Source: an uncultured Peptococcaceae bacterium
Lineage (GTDB): Bacteria > Bacillota > Limnochordia > Darwinibacteriales > Darwinibacteriaceae
Reading direction: 5' to 3'
DNA: 8,111 nt
Assembly: GCA_937988745.1 (NCBI GenBank)
Contig: CALKAR010000200.1
Coordinates: 1 to 8,111 of the forward strand
Part shown: positions 1-5,830 of the stretch, piece after piece
Numbering within the stretch: the stretch's first letter is position 1
Layout: every line of letters starts with the position of its first letter
Notes under the pieces: model-generated
Databases searched by the model: none
Told to the model about the DNA's origin: nothing
The model's input: the letters and a program-made list of their open reading frames with translations, nothing else
Translations under genes and position numbers: made by a program

Positions 1-190
1 GATTTAACAGCGCGTTCTCATGCAACATACGCGACTTAAATTTCAACACCTCTTCGGGAGAGAGCTCTTTTCCCTCAATTACCACTTTATTAAATATGGC
101 CGCTATCTCGTCTTCCGTCGAAGGGGTCGCGAAAAAGTTATTAATCCCATGATCGGCCAATTTGCAGCCGTGCGACTGAAAATAGTCGTG
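1..190 (-). CDS. uxaC: Uronate (glucuronate) isomerase internal fragment, UxaC-like
   Basis: Uronate isomerase interconverts glucuronate/galacturonate with fructuronate/tagaturonate in the bacterial cytoplasm. The minus-strand frame read from the CAC codon at 190-188 is open to the left edge, about 63 codons. It begins HDYFQSHGCKLADHGI and continues with an STEDEIAAIFNKV segment, a GKELSPEEVLKFKS segment and MLHENALLN. From memory this lines up with E. coli UxaC around its HFAAHGCKVSDHAL...GETLSEHEVAQFK segment, that is the middle of the protein, so both ends are missing here. No start codon or ribosome-binding site fits. The frame differs from the primase frame that runs into it. Codons such as TCG, GCG and TTG are frequent and the Leu codon CTA, common in the neighbouring phage genes, is absent. 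Family call is fairly firm; origin is best explained as sequence joined from a bacterial chromosome. Confidence 0.8.
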
Positions 191-716
191 CGATAAGACT
201 GTCACTGCTGGGATTCAAGTACCAAGCCATAGCCCCGTCTTCGGTGTGACTAATAGATTTAGGACTAGCCCCTGATAAAGACCTAGCAGTTGTTCCTTCC
301 AGTTCTTTCCTTCTAGAAAACACAGGGAGAACAAGACGTTCAGTGTCCAGGTCCCAACCAATCTTCCACTTAGTAGTGTGGGCTGCAGTGATGCAGTACT
401 TATCAAACAACATCTTAGAAACAGAGGGAGGCAACACAGTTGACTCCCTCACAATCCACCTACCTACCACTCCTCTAGTAGAAACTGGAGTAGCAGTTGT
501 CATAGAACTACTAACGTTAGACCCTACACCTACTACCCCCCTGACTCCGCAAGATGCCCTATGACATATGAACAATAGCTTACCGTCCCTCATGGTTACC
601 GATAAGGTTTTTTCATTAGCACTCCCTCCCTTACATGAAGGGCACTCCTCTCCAGCTAGTGACATCCCTTCATGCAGAGTTTCATACTCCTGTTTAATTA
701 ATTGCTTAACATTCAC
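141..716 (-). CDS. Phage DNA primase (gp4-like) N-terminal zinc-binding part, truncated
   Basis: This would be the template-recognition end of a T7 gp4-type replication primase, which makes RNA primers at the fork. Counting from the GTG at 716, a zinc ribbon is formed by C25, C28, C51 and C56 (CPSC, then ICHRASCGVRG). A glycine/serine linker follows, then a region with RLVLPVFSRRKELEGTTARS and an SPKS motif leading to WYLNPSSDSLI at about residue 174. Family proteins continue into TOPRIM and often helicase domains. Here the last ~17 codons before the TAA at 141 are out-of-frame reading of the uxaC fragment, so the real phage protein is cut at about position 193. GTG at 716 is preferred because GAGGTGG lies 3-10 bases upstream and it overlaps the preceding gene's stop by 11 bases. 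ATG at 731 is the alternative. Biochemical activity is not expected from this fragment alone. Confidence 0.75.
   Translation of the reverse strand: MNVKQLIKQEYETLHEGMSLAGEECPSCKGGSANEKTLSVTMRDGKLLFICHRASCGVRGVVGVGSNVSSSMTTATPVSTRGVVGRWIVRESTVLPPSVSKMLFDKYCITAAHTTKWKIGWDLDTERLVLPVFSRRKELEGTTARSLSGASPKSISHTEDGAMAWYLNPSSDSLIARLFSVARLQIGRSWD
185..200. other. Junction between phage primase and uronate isomerase fragment
   Basis: To the right of roughly 190-196 the minus-strand frame reads as phage primase up to WYLNPSSDSLI, where the first TOPRIM beta strand would be expected. To the left, the shifted frame reads as uronate isomerase from HDYFQ onward. The exact base is uncertain by a few nucleotides because the flanking codons could belong to either side. 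No duplicated target site, attachment-site core or inverted repeat is visible at the joint. This fits an assembly misjoin better than an integration event. Confidence 0.65.
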
Positions 717-1878
717 ATACCACCTCTTCATCCTCAGCCATAAGGTTAGTGGCATTAGGGCGCATCAGAACAGCTACTAGGTCGGCTCCACCATCCTGAA
801 TACCTACCACCTTTAGGCCGTAACGGTGGTCTGCCTGCCATGATAGGTTGTGGCAGTTGCGAGCTACGGCTTCCCATTCCATGCCTGCTGCAGTAAACTT
901 ACCCTTAAGTTCCCCTGTGCTATACACAAATAGCTTAGGGATAAACACACCCTCTGTCATATGAACGCTTAGATTTTTAGCATTCTCATACTCTTCTTTA
1001 GTAACAGAAGGGATAGACCTAGTAGGCGTGTCTTCTTTAGAAGAACTCTTACCAGAAACTCTATCAATAAGGTCCTGCACTTTCTCTACTACAGTGCGGT
1101 AGGAACCTGTGTTGGTATAGCTACGGGAACTCGTAGAGGATGTGTAACTGCCGGTGTATGAAGGCTTAGGGAATACCTTCTTAGTAAAAGCCTTCAGGTC
1201 CTTCACATTAAACTTGTAGTGATTGCCTGCTGTAAGCATACGGATCTTACCGTCAAGCTTTAGGTTGTTACGTTCCATTAGCCAGTAGAGCATACCTGCC
1301 TCACTGGCATAGGCCATTCCTCCACCTTCAATAAATGCTACATGCATAGGCCGCTGGTTATTCAGGGCAATATTTAGAATGTCAGGATCTACACTGTCCC
1401 ACCACGCAAACACAAAGGCCCCTGTAAAATCCTTGAATGCCTCATCGCCATTATCAAAGATGTGGTTAAGAGCCCACTCACTATCCACGTTATAGTAGTT
1501 AGCGTTCTTTTTACTAGACCAATTTGTAAGAGTTCCGTTATGAACACCTACGAAACTACGCCCCTGATCATTAATCTCAAAAGGATGAGCAGTGGCATAC
1601 CCAATGGCACCGACAGTGGCGTGCCGTGTATGAGTAATAGTAATGTGGTTACTACTCTGAGAGGCTGTGATAAGACGCTTAGCTACAGTATCCTCTACAA
1701 AGAAAGTGCCATTGATAGGTAGCTTATGTGACTCGTACAACTCCTTCTCGGTATCGATTACAGCAATCCCAGAGGAGTGTACTCCGCGCAAGCTGCCTGC
1801 AATAAAAGAATCAGAGATGAACTTAGAGGCAGAGTACTCACGGCTATTAGCAGTTACGAAACCAGCAATACCACACAT
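706..1878 (-). CDS. Class II glutamine amidotransferase with unknown C-terminal region
   Basis: An Ntn-hydrolase glutaminase-type protein that would release or transfer the amide of glutamine. The start ATG at 1878 exposes C2 as the N-terminal nucleophile (MCGIAGF), with AAGGAG 8 bases upstream. Further family motifs are LRGVHSSG (30-37), HTRHATVG (83-90), AHPF (97-100), the oxyanion HNG (113-115), DSE (132-134) and GAFVFAWWD (153-161). The amidotransferase domain ends near residue 235. It is followed by a Ser/Thr/Tyr-rich linker (about 240-292) and a compact C-terminal region (about 293-380) that I do not recognise; it is not the sugar-isomerase or asparagine-synthetase domain usually fused to such domains. 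The gene lies 12 bases after amidoligase A, suggesting the pair works together. Domain assignment is firm; substrate and acceptor are unknown. Confidence 0.88.
   Translation of the reverse strand: MCGIAGFVTANSREYSASKFISDSFIAGSLRGVHSSGIAVIDTEKELYESHKLPINGTFFVEDTVAKRLITASQSSNHITITHTRHATVGAIGYATAHPFEINDQGRSFVGVHNGTLTNWSSKKNANYYNVDSEWALNHIFDNGDEAFKDFTGAFVFAWWDSVDPDILNIALNNQRPMHVAFIEGGGMAYASEAGMLYWLMERNNLKLDGKIRMLTAGNHYKFNVKDLKAFTKKVFPKPSYTGSYTSSTSSRSYTNTGSYRTVVEKVQDLIDRVSGKSSSKEDTPTRSIPSVTKEEYENAKNLSVHMTEGVFIPKLFVYSTGELKGKFTAAGMEWEAVARNCHNLSWQADHRYGLKVVGIQDGGADLVAVLMRPNATNLMAEDEEVVCEC
720..729 (-). promoter_or_regulatory. Ribosome-binding site selecting the GTG start of the primase
   Basis: Minus-strand GAAGAGGTGG followed by TAT and the GTG at 716. 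It lies inside the final codons of the upstream amidotransferase gene, whose last residues (EEVVCEC) are largely dictated by this site and the overlapping start. Confidence 0.55.
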
Positions 1879-1890
1879 ATGTAAAGCTCC

Positions 1891-3318
1891 TTATAGGGAA
1901 GGGATGGTGTTATTAAGGATGTTGAAGATGTCGCGGAAACCGTCTAGAGTCCATCGAGAATGCGACACGCTATCTGATTGGCGTATATTACTGGCCAGAT
2001 GGGAGATGTATGTCTGGAAAATACTATTCACATCCTCCACGGAGGGCTTACTATGACCGAGGGTATAAGAGGATAGCACATCCCTAGTAAGCTCGCAGGC
2101 CTCTTCGAGAATAGCCAAAGGCATAAGATCTGCGCCAGGACGTAGCCTAAATGTTGAGGGATGTGACCAGTTACCTGGAGATCCGCCTTCCCTGTCTCTG
2201 TAGTCTAGCATGTAGACATCGTTCAGAGTGAACAGAAAGTAGACATTGCTACCACCTGTACTAGGACGAGGGATTTCTCCTCCGTTCCCGTCAATAAAGA
2301 ACACTACTACGTTGCCGCGTTGATACCCCGTGCATCCAGTGTTCTCATCAGTATATATACTGATGCCTTCTTCCTCTGAAGGTTCGGGTATCGTGATATT
2401 AATAATCTTTTTATACCTACCCCCAGACAGGATCTTGGATAGATTTGAATACCTAGACATACTAGGTATAACCTTATACCCATCCAACATTGACTTACTC
2501 TTTAGTGTTTTGGCTCTCCGGCGTGCTCTATTGGGGCTCACAGCTTCTAGGAAAGGGTCTTTCCATTCAGAGAAAAACCTGTCTAGGAGATCCACATACT
2601 CCCGCTCATCCATTAATAGATCAAGCACCTGCTCAACAGAGGAGAAGGATAGGGCTGCGGCCTTAAAAGACTGGGCTAGAATGATCCAAGAAGCTAGCTC
2701 ATCCGCACTAGTGGCAGTAGGGAAGTAACGAAACTCTACTGAACCAAACTTAGATAGAGCTTGCAGGTTAATACCATAGTAACGTGAGCCGATATCACGC
2801 ACCGTACTTGCAAACCTATTCGGATTCTTGGCCAACATATTAGTAATGTCTGCCACATTAGCAGACTCTAGTGCATTGGTGTACCCGCACCACTGCCGGG
2901 AAGGATCCACAGCATTAAAGATACCCGGCTCCAATACATACACCAGAGCAATAAGGTTCTTCATGTGGTCTACGGTAGTGTTGGCTTCAGTCATATCTAC
3001 ATGGATATGGGTAGAGCTAGTAGTACTCTTACGTAGATTTAATCCAGCAGAAAAGAAATTATGGATAGCACGGTCTAGGTCTTTGCCAGCAAGCGGTTCA
3101 CGTAGTACGTACTCAGATCCATACTGTAGTGATCCATCAACGTGCCTTGACCATCCGCTGATATTAGGCAGCGGCGCATTTTCGTCACGACCAATCTCAA
3201 ACTCTACCTCAACACCTATAAGCTGTTCCTTAAACGGCCACTTATACTCCTTAATAGCTTCCTCGTTGGTAGCAGAAGCACGCACTGGCTTGTCGAAAGC
3301 CGTAGCTACACTAGTCAT
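1891..3318 (-). CDS. Amidoligase A (glutamine-synthetase-fold, COOH-NH2 ligase) with long C-terminal extension
   Basis: Predicted ATP-dependent ligase forming an amide bond between a carboxylate and an amine. Motifs typical of the phage/fungal 'putative amidoligase' family are visible: GVEVEFE (35-41) with metal-binding glutamates, RHVDGSL (58-64) and SEYVLREP (68-75), STHIHVD (102-108), RYYGINLQAL (179-188) and GSVEFRYFP (192-200). The catalytic part ends at about residue 240. Roughly 235 further residues follow, containing an RRRAKTLKSKS basic patch, a beta-rich section and a helical tail, none of which I recognise. Start ATG 3318 is preceded by GGAGGAAG and overlaps the upstream stop in ATGA. 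It is followed closely by a class II amidotransferase gene, a natural partner for ammonia or glutamyl handling, although a direct complex is only inferred. The second amidoligase in this window is shorter and quite different in sequence. Confidence 0.85.
   Translation of the reverse strand: MTSVATAFDKPVRASATNEEAIKEYKWPFKEQLIGVEVEFEIGRDENAPLPNISGWSRHVDGSLQYGSEYVLREPLAGKDLDRAIHNFFSAGLNLRKSTTSSTHIHVDMTEANTTVDHMKNLIALVYVLEPGIFNAVDPSRQWCGYTNALESANVADITNMLAKNPNRFASTVRDIGSRYYGINLQALSKFGSVEFRYFPTATSADELASWIILAQSFKAAALSFSSVEQVLDLLMDEREYVDLLDRFFSEWKDPFLEAVSPNRARRRAKTLKSKSMLDGYKVIPSMSRYSNLSKILSGGRYKKIINITIPEPSEEEGISIYTDENTGCTGYQRGNVVVFFIDGNGGEIPRPSTGGSNVYFLFTLNDVYMLDYRDREGGSPGNWSHPSTFRLRPGADLMPLAILEEACELTRDVLSSYTLGHSKPSVEDVNSIFQTYISHLASNIRQSDSVSHSRWTLDGFRDIFNILNNTIPSL
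2346..2365. repeat. 20-bp perfect palindrome inside amidoligase A
   Basis: Two perfect 10-base arms, CATCAGTATA and its complement, meet at a TA-rich centre (TATATATA). The arms do not extend beyond 20 bp. It sits in the codons for the ISIYTDE segment of the amidoligase C-terminal extension. It could form a cruciform or RNA hairpin or act as a dimeric-protein operator; no matching promoter elements were seen next to it. Confidence 0.6.
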
Positions 3319-3929
3319 TCATCTTCCTCCAGAAGAAGATTGATGGTCGGAATGTTACACGCTAGATGGCCTTCGCCATTTACAGTACCTACTATCCTAG
3401 TGGAGAATAGAACGTCACCACCTCCTTCGCTGTTAGCAATAACGGCAATGTGAGGACTGACAGCAAAAGAAAATACATCACCATTAAGTAGCTGCTGTAC
3501 ACCTTCCCGAAATGGCTTGTACTCAGGCTTTAATACCATCCTAGCAAGCTCCATGTCTTGGAACGAAGTATCCCCTACTTCGTGCCTACGGATAGTATTA
3601 CTTAGCGGGTGCTCATACACTTGTAGGTTACGGCGACACGTACCTCTATGGTAGCTGCCGTTATTCCTAGTAAAGTGAACAAGACGCTTGCCGTTATCTA
3701 CACTCCTCCATCCCAGAGTGGGAGTAGAGAACACTGTCATATCCTTAAAGAAGCTACGGGTGGTAGCCTTTTCTTCTACCCCATTAGTGGAGACACAGTT
3801 GTATAAGACGCTATGCCTACCGCTAGTGCCCAGGACCATTGAAGCACGGTTCTCAGAATCAAGGAACATGGAGTGCCTAAATCTCGAATTGAAATAGTCA
3901 GCGGTGAGTTCGTCTACTAGATTAGACAT
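3315..3929 (-). CDS. Hypothetical protein, 204 aa, amidoligase-cassette partner
   Basis: I do not recognise a family. The protein is soluble-looking, with no signal peptide or membrane segment. Its N-terminal half is rich in Arg and aromatic residues (SRFRHSMFLD, TRSFFKDM, LVHFTRNNGSYHRG, CRRNLQVYEHP). A likely helical stretch follows (SFQDMELARMVLKPEYKPFREGV is centred near residue 135), then a beta-rich C-terminus with the pattern DVFSFAVSPHIAVIANSEGG. The start ATG at 3929 has AGAGG 8 bases upstream. The stop overlaps the start of amidoligase A as ATGA, so translation of the two is probably coupled, and the EEDE tail is set by that gene's ribosome-binding site. Position between the ATP-grasp/106-aa pair and amidoligase A suggests a cassette-specific accessory or substrate-recognition role, which is inference only. 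Confidence 0.8.
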   Translation of the reverse strand: MSNLVDELTADYFNSRFRHSMFLDSENRASMVLGTSGRHSVLYNCVSTNGVEEKATTRSFFKDMTVFSTPTLGWRSVDNGKRLVHFTRNNGSYHRGTCRRNLQVYEHPLSNTIRRHEVGDTSFQDMELARMVLKPEYKPFREGVQQLLNGDVFSFAVSPHIAVIANSEGGGDVLFSTRIVGTVNGEGHLACNIPTINLLLEEDE

Positions 3930-3932
3930 ATA

Positions 3933-4253
3933 CTAAGCCTCTAATACTTGGAACGGATTATACATTTCCTCCTCTACCACAGCCGTAACAGGCACAGGCA
4001 GGGAAGCCCCGCCCCCCGAAGGGGGCGTACTATCAGGCAGTTTATGACTGCGAGGAGAGTAACCATAAGCCACGCCACTGTTAGGATCCTTGAGGATCTC
4101 AAGCATGTCGTAGGCATGGATGTTAATGGTGGAAGTTACCCCTACTAGCGTACATAGTTTCTTGATGGCAGGGGAAACATCCTCCGCCGTAAACTTATAC
4201 TTTTGAGGAGTGTCTCCCGGCTTAACCTTAACGGTAGCTAGGTACTCTTTCAT
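3933..4253 (-). CDS. Hypothetical protein, 106 aa, between ATP-grasp and amidoligase A
   Basis: No family recognised. Starting from ATG 4253 the protein opens MKEYLATVKVKPGDTPQKYK, a beta-strand-like lead, then has a helical stretch (VSPAIKKLCTLVG) and an INIHAYDMLEIL segment. A Pro/Gly/Ser-rich linker (about residues 75-85) follows, and a conserved-looking acidic tail EEEMYNPFQVLEA that could be a docking peptide. The reading frame is open upstream to 4475, but that extension only reads through the ATP-grasp gene in another frame. GGAG 8 bases before ATG 4253 decides the start. The gene overlaps the ATP-grasp gene by 26 bases and ends just before the 204-aa gene, so it is translated as part of the same cassette. 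The linker codons form a very stable hairpin. Confidence 0.75.
   Translation of the reverse strand: MKEYLATVKVKPGDTPQKYKFTAEDVSPAIKKLCTLVGVTSTINIHAYDMLEILKDPNSGVAYGYSPRSHKLPDSTPPSGGGASLPVPVTAVVEEEMYNPFQVLEA
4010..4027 (-). other. Very stable GC hairpin with UUCG tetraloop inside the 106-aa gene
   Basis: On the transcribed (minus) strand the sequence is CGCCCCC-TTCG-GGGGGCG: seven consecutive G-C pairs closed by a C(UUCG)G tetraloop, one of the most stable RNA loops known. No U-tract follows, so it is not an intrinsic terminator. It encodes the PPSGGG part of a flexible linker. Possible roles are transcript protection, a translational pause between domains, or a processing boundary; none is shown by the sequence. 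Confidence 0.75.
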
Positions 4254-5013
4254 TGAGGAAGCTCCGGATGCTTTCGGTGTAGGCCTGCTTGAGTCGTGTG
4301 CTAACAAGAGCAGGGGCTGTGTTGACTTCGAGGACGTACGGAACGGAACCCTCCTTAGAAATGATGAGATCAACGGCCCCAAAGTCGAGGCCCAGGACAC
4401 GCAAAGACTTCTTAGCTTCGTCATAAGCTGCTTGCTTTTGTTCCTCATTAGACCACTCCACCTGATTCTCAGCAAACACCCAGCCGTTATGATGGCTACG
4501 AATAAGTGAGGCGTCGCCCTCCTGCGCTACCCCGTTCTTCTTCCTCTTTTGTTGGACGAAGATAACCTCGTCATCAAATACATGCAGCCTGTATTCAGCA
4601 CGCTTAGGGATGTACCGGGTGTATAGGGAAGCCATAGGCCGGTCCTCTCCCGCACGGCTAACTGCAATGCCCTCACCGCTGTGCCCGTTAAGGACTGTGC
4701 GTGCAAAAACAAAAGCATCGGCAGGTACGTCATTAGGATTAGACCAGAACTCCGGTACACGCACACCGACACTAGACAGTAGTACCATAGCGGCAAGCTT
4801 ATCAGCCGCTTTAGATACTGATACAGGGCGATTGAGGATAACGTTAGAGGACGGGGTAGAGCGTCGTCCCCAGTTAATCAACGGACGGCGTGTACGGGTG
4901 ATAGAGTTAGTGCGCCTATTAATGCGGGCGTTAATACCCGCCTCCCGTAGAGAGCTACGAAGTGCTCGCGCCGAATCGCTAACGCTTGTTCCTCTGTAGA
5001 TTAGTACACTCAT
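4228..5013 (-). CDS. RimK-like ATP-grasp carboxylate-amine ligase
   Basis: Predicted cytoplasmic ligase that activates a carboxylate as acyl-phosphate and joins it to an amine, as RimK, glutathione synthetase and tubulin-tyrosine-ligase relatives do. An N-terminal pre-ATP-grasp region (1-65) is followed by SKAADKLAAMVLL (67-79), the ATP-binding glycine loop NGHSGEGI (109-116), RAEYRLHVFDDEVIFVQQKR (138-157), LDFGAVDLI (209-217) and the metal-binding VLEVNTAPAL (227-236) with E229 and N231. All core residues appear intact; 261 aa is within the usual range for compact RimK-like enzymes. The start ATG 5013 has GAGGAA about 9 bases upstream and overlaps the stop of the amidotransferase gene as ATGA. 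That coupling suggests the amidotransferase and the ligase act in one pathway. The amino acid or peptide joined is unknown. Confidence 0.88.
   Translation of the reverse strand: MSVLIYRGTSVSDSARALRSSLREAGINARINRRTNSITRTRRPLINWGRRSTPSSNVILNRPVSVSKAADKLAAMVLLSSVGVRVPEFWSNPNDVPADAFVFARTVLNGHSGEGIAVSRAGEDRPMASLYTRYIPKRAEYRLHVFDDEVIFVQQKRKKNGVAQEGDASLIRSHHNGWVFAENQVEWSNEEQKQAAYDEAKKSLRVLGLDFGAVDLIISKEGSVPYVLEVNTAPALVSTRLKQAYTESIRSFLNERVPSYR
4262..4266 (-). promoter_or_regulatory. Ribosome-binding site fixing the start of the 106-aa gene
   Basis: Minus-strand CGGAG with an 8-base spacer before ATG 4253, located inside the last codons of the ATP-grasp gene. It supports the internal start over the longer open frame reaching 4475. 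Confidence 0.6.
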
Positions 5014-5561
5014 GTAGTAGTGTTCCTCTTCTTGAATGAATGGTTGCTATACCACGCGCCATTATGAGTAACTCCATTACTCTCATTGATAATGACATAA
5101 CGCTTATCAGGGTATAGGAATACTAGCTTGTTATAACCAACCGCCGAATCAAGATCCTTCTTATGCTTAGCTACAAAGTCATAGCTAAAGTGGTTACCAA
5201 ACCTCTCAATAAACTTTTGAGTGTCAGTGGAACCCTCGAAGTTATCAGCCTGTGTTCCTGAGATTGTTCCATTATGAATCATGCATCCATGCTTGAAACG
5301 GAACGGGTGAGTATTAGTTAGCTCCTTACTTCCGGTGCTGCGGATACGAAAGTGGATAGCGAAAGGGCTGTCCTTATTGTCCTCAAAACTAGCGTTGTAG
5401 GATTCAATAAAGTCCTTCCACTTACCAAACCCTTTTCGGATTTCAACAACTCCTTCACGAACGAAGGCATAGCCTCCTCCGTCAGAGTTCGCAACCCACC
5501 CCGCATGAAGTGTATGCTCAGGGATAACTACACCAGCAGGCTTAGCAATAGCTAGGCACAT
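5010..5561 (-). CDS. Stand-alone class II glutamine amidotransferase domain
   Basis: A 183-aa protein consisting of essentially one Ntn-type glutaminase domain with no fused synthase. After Met removal C2 (MCLAIAKP) would be the nucleophile. Matching motifs are HFRIRSTG (70-77), NTHPF (83-87), MIHNGT (94-99), STDTQ (111-115) and GYNKLVFL (142-149), which supply the glutamine-binding and oxyanion residues expected of the fold. The short C-terminus is basic and Thr-rich (KKRNTTT). GGAGGTG lies upstream of ATG 5561, overlapping the stop of the 81-aa gene. It ends in an ATGA overlap with the ATP-grasp gene. It differs strongly in length and sequence from the 390-aa amidotransferase downstream, so the two are unlikely to be a recent duplication. 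It could work as amide donor for a ligase or as a hydrolase of gamma-glutamyl-like bonds. Confidence 0.85.
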   Translation of the reverse strand: MCLAIAKPAGVVIPEHTLHAGWVANSDGGGYAFVREGVVEIRKGFGKWKDFIESYNASFEDNKDSPFAIHFRIRSTGSKELTNTHPFRFKHGCMIHNGTISGTQADNFEGSTDTQKFIERFGNHFSYDFVAKHKKDLDSAVGYNKLVFLYPDKRYVIINESNGVTHNGAWYSNHSFKKRNTTT

Positions 5562-5563
5562 AT

Positions 5564-5809
5564 TTATACACCTCCACGGCCACGGGTTAGTGGCTCTACT
5601 AGATCTTCAGGATAAAGAATGATAGCCCTATCAGGATTGCCTGTGTCAACAGAGAAAGCTTCCGCCTCTTTCTTGTACACCGTGGTGTCGTTAGACTTAC
5701 GAATGCCTCGACTGGGCTCCGCAAAGATACGGAACATACTGCCTACATACAGGCGATCAAAACGGATAGGGCGAACACGACGCTGTTTATTAGTGTTAGT
5801 AGTGGTCAT
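5564..5809 (-). CDS. Hypothetical protein, 81 aa
   Basis: Not recognised. The N-terminus is basic (NKQRRVRPIRFDRLYVG), followed by a pattern suggestive of a small beta barrel: GSMFRIFAEPSRGIRKSNDT, then VYKKEAEAFSVDTG and RAIILYPEDLVEPL. This resembles compact SH3/KOW-like phage proteins but the likeness is too weak for a name. Start ATG 5809 has AGGAG about 10 bases upstream. The stop lies inside the ribosome-binding region of the following amidotransferase gene, so expression is tied to the cassette. A basic small barrel could bind nucleic acid or a partner enzyme; this is inference. Confidence 0.75.
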   Translation of the reverse strand: MTTTNTNKQRRVRPIRFDRLYVGSMFRIFAEPSRGIRKSNDTTVYKKEAEAFSVDTGNPDRAIILYPEDLVEPLTRGRGGV

Positions 5810-5830
5810 TATATTTTTCTCCTAAGGGGA

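Noticed and set aside
203..205. GTG at 205 as the natural start of a gene running into the left edge
   Set aside because: No ribosome-binding site, and the encoded protein matches the middle of uronate isomerase rather than an N-terminus.
706..726. C-terminal CEC of the 390-aa amidotransferase as a metal or thiol motif
   Set aside because: Those codons are largely fixed by the overlapping ribosome-binding site and GTG start of the primase, so the residues may carry no function.
1667..2056. Plus-strand open frame of 129 codons across the amidoligase A / amidotransferase boundary
   Set aside because: It spans two well supported minus-strand genes and has no domain signal; shadow frame.
2828..3343. 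Plus-strand open frame of 171 codons opposite amidoligase A
   Set aside because: It mirrors a gene with clear family motifs, has no recognisable domain and lies against the direction of every supported gene.
3958..3963. TATAAT on the minus strand as a -10 box
   Set aside because: No -35-like hexamer upstream and it lies inside the 106-aa gene's coding sequence.
4254..4475. N-terminal extension of the 106-aa protein
   Set aside because: The extra 74 codons are the ATP-grasp coding region read in another frame; a good ribosome-binding site supports ATG 4253.
4527..4796. Minus-strand frame of 89 codons inside the ATP-grasp gene
   Set aside because: Alternate frame of a gene whose ATP-grasp motifs are intact; no convincing start signal.
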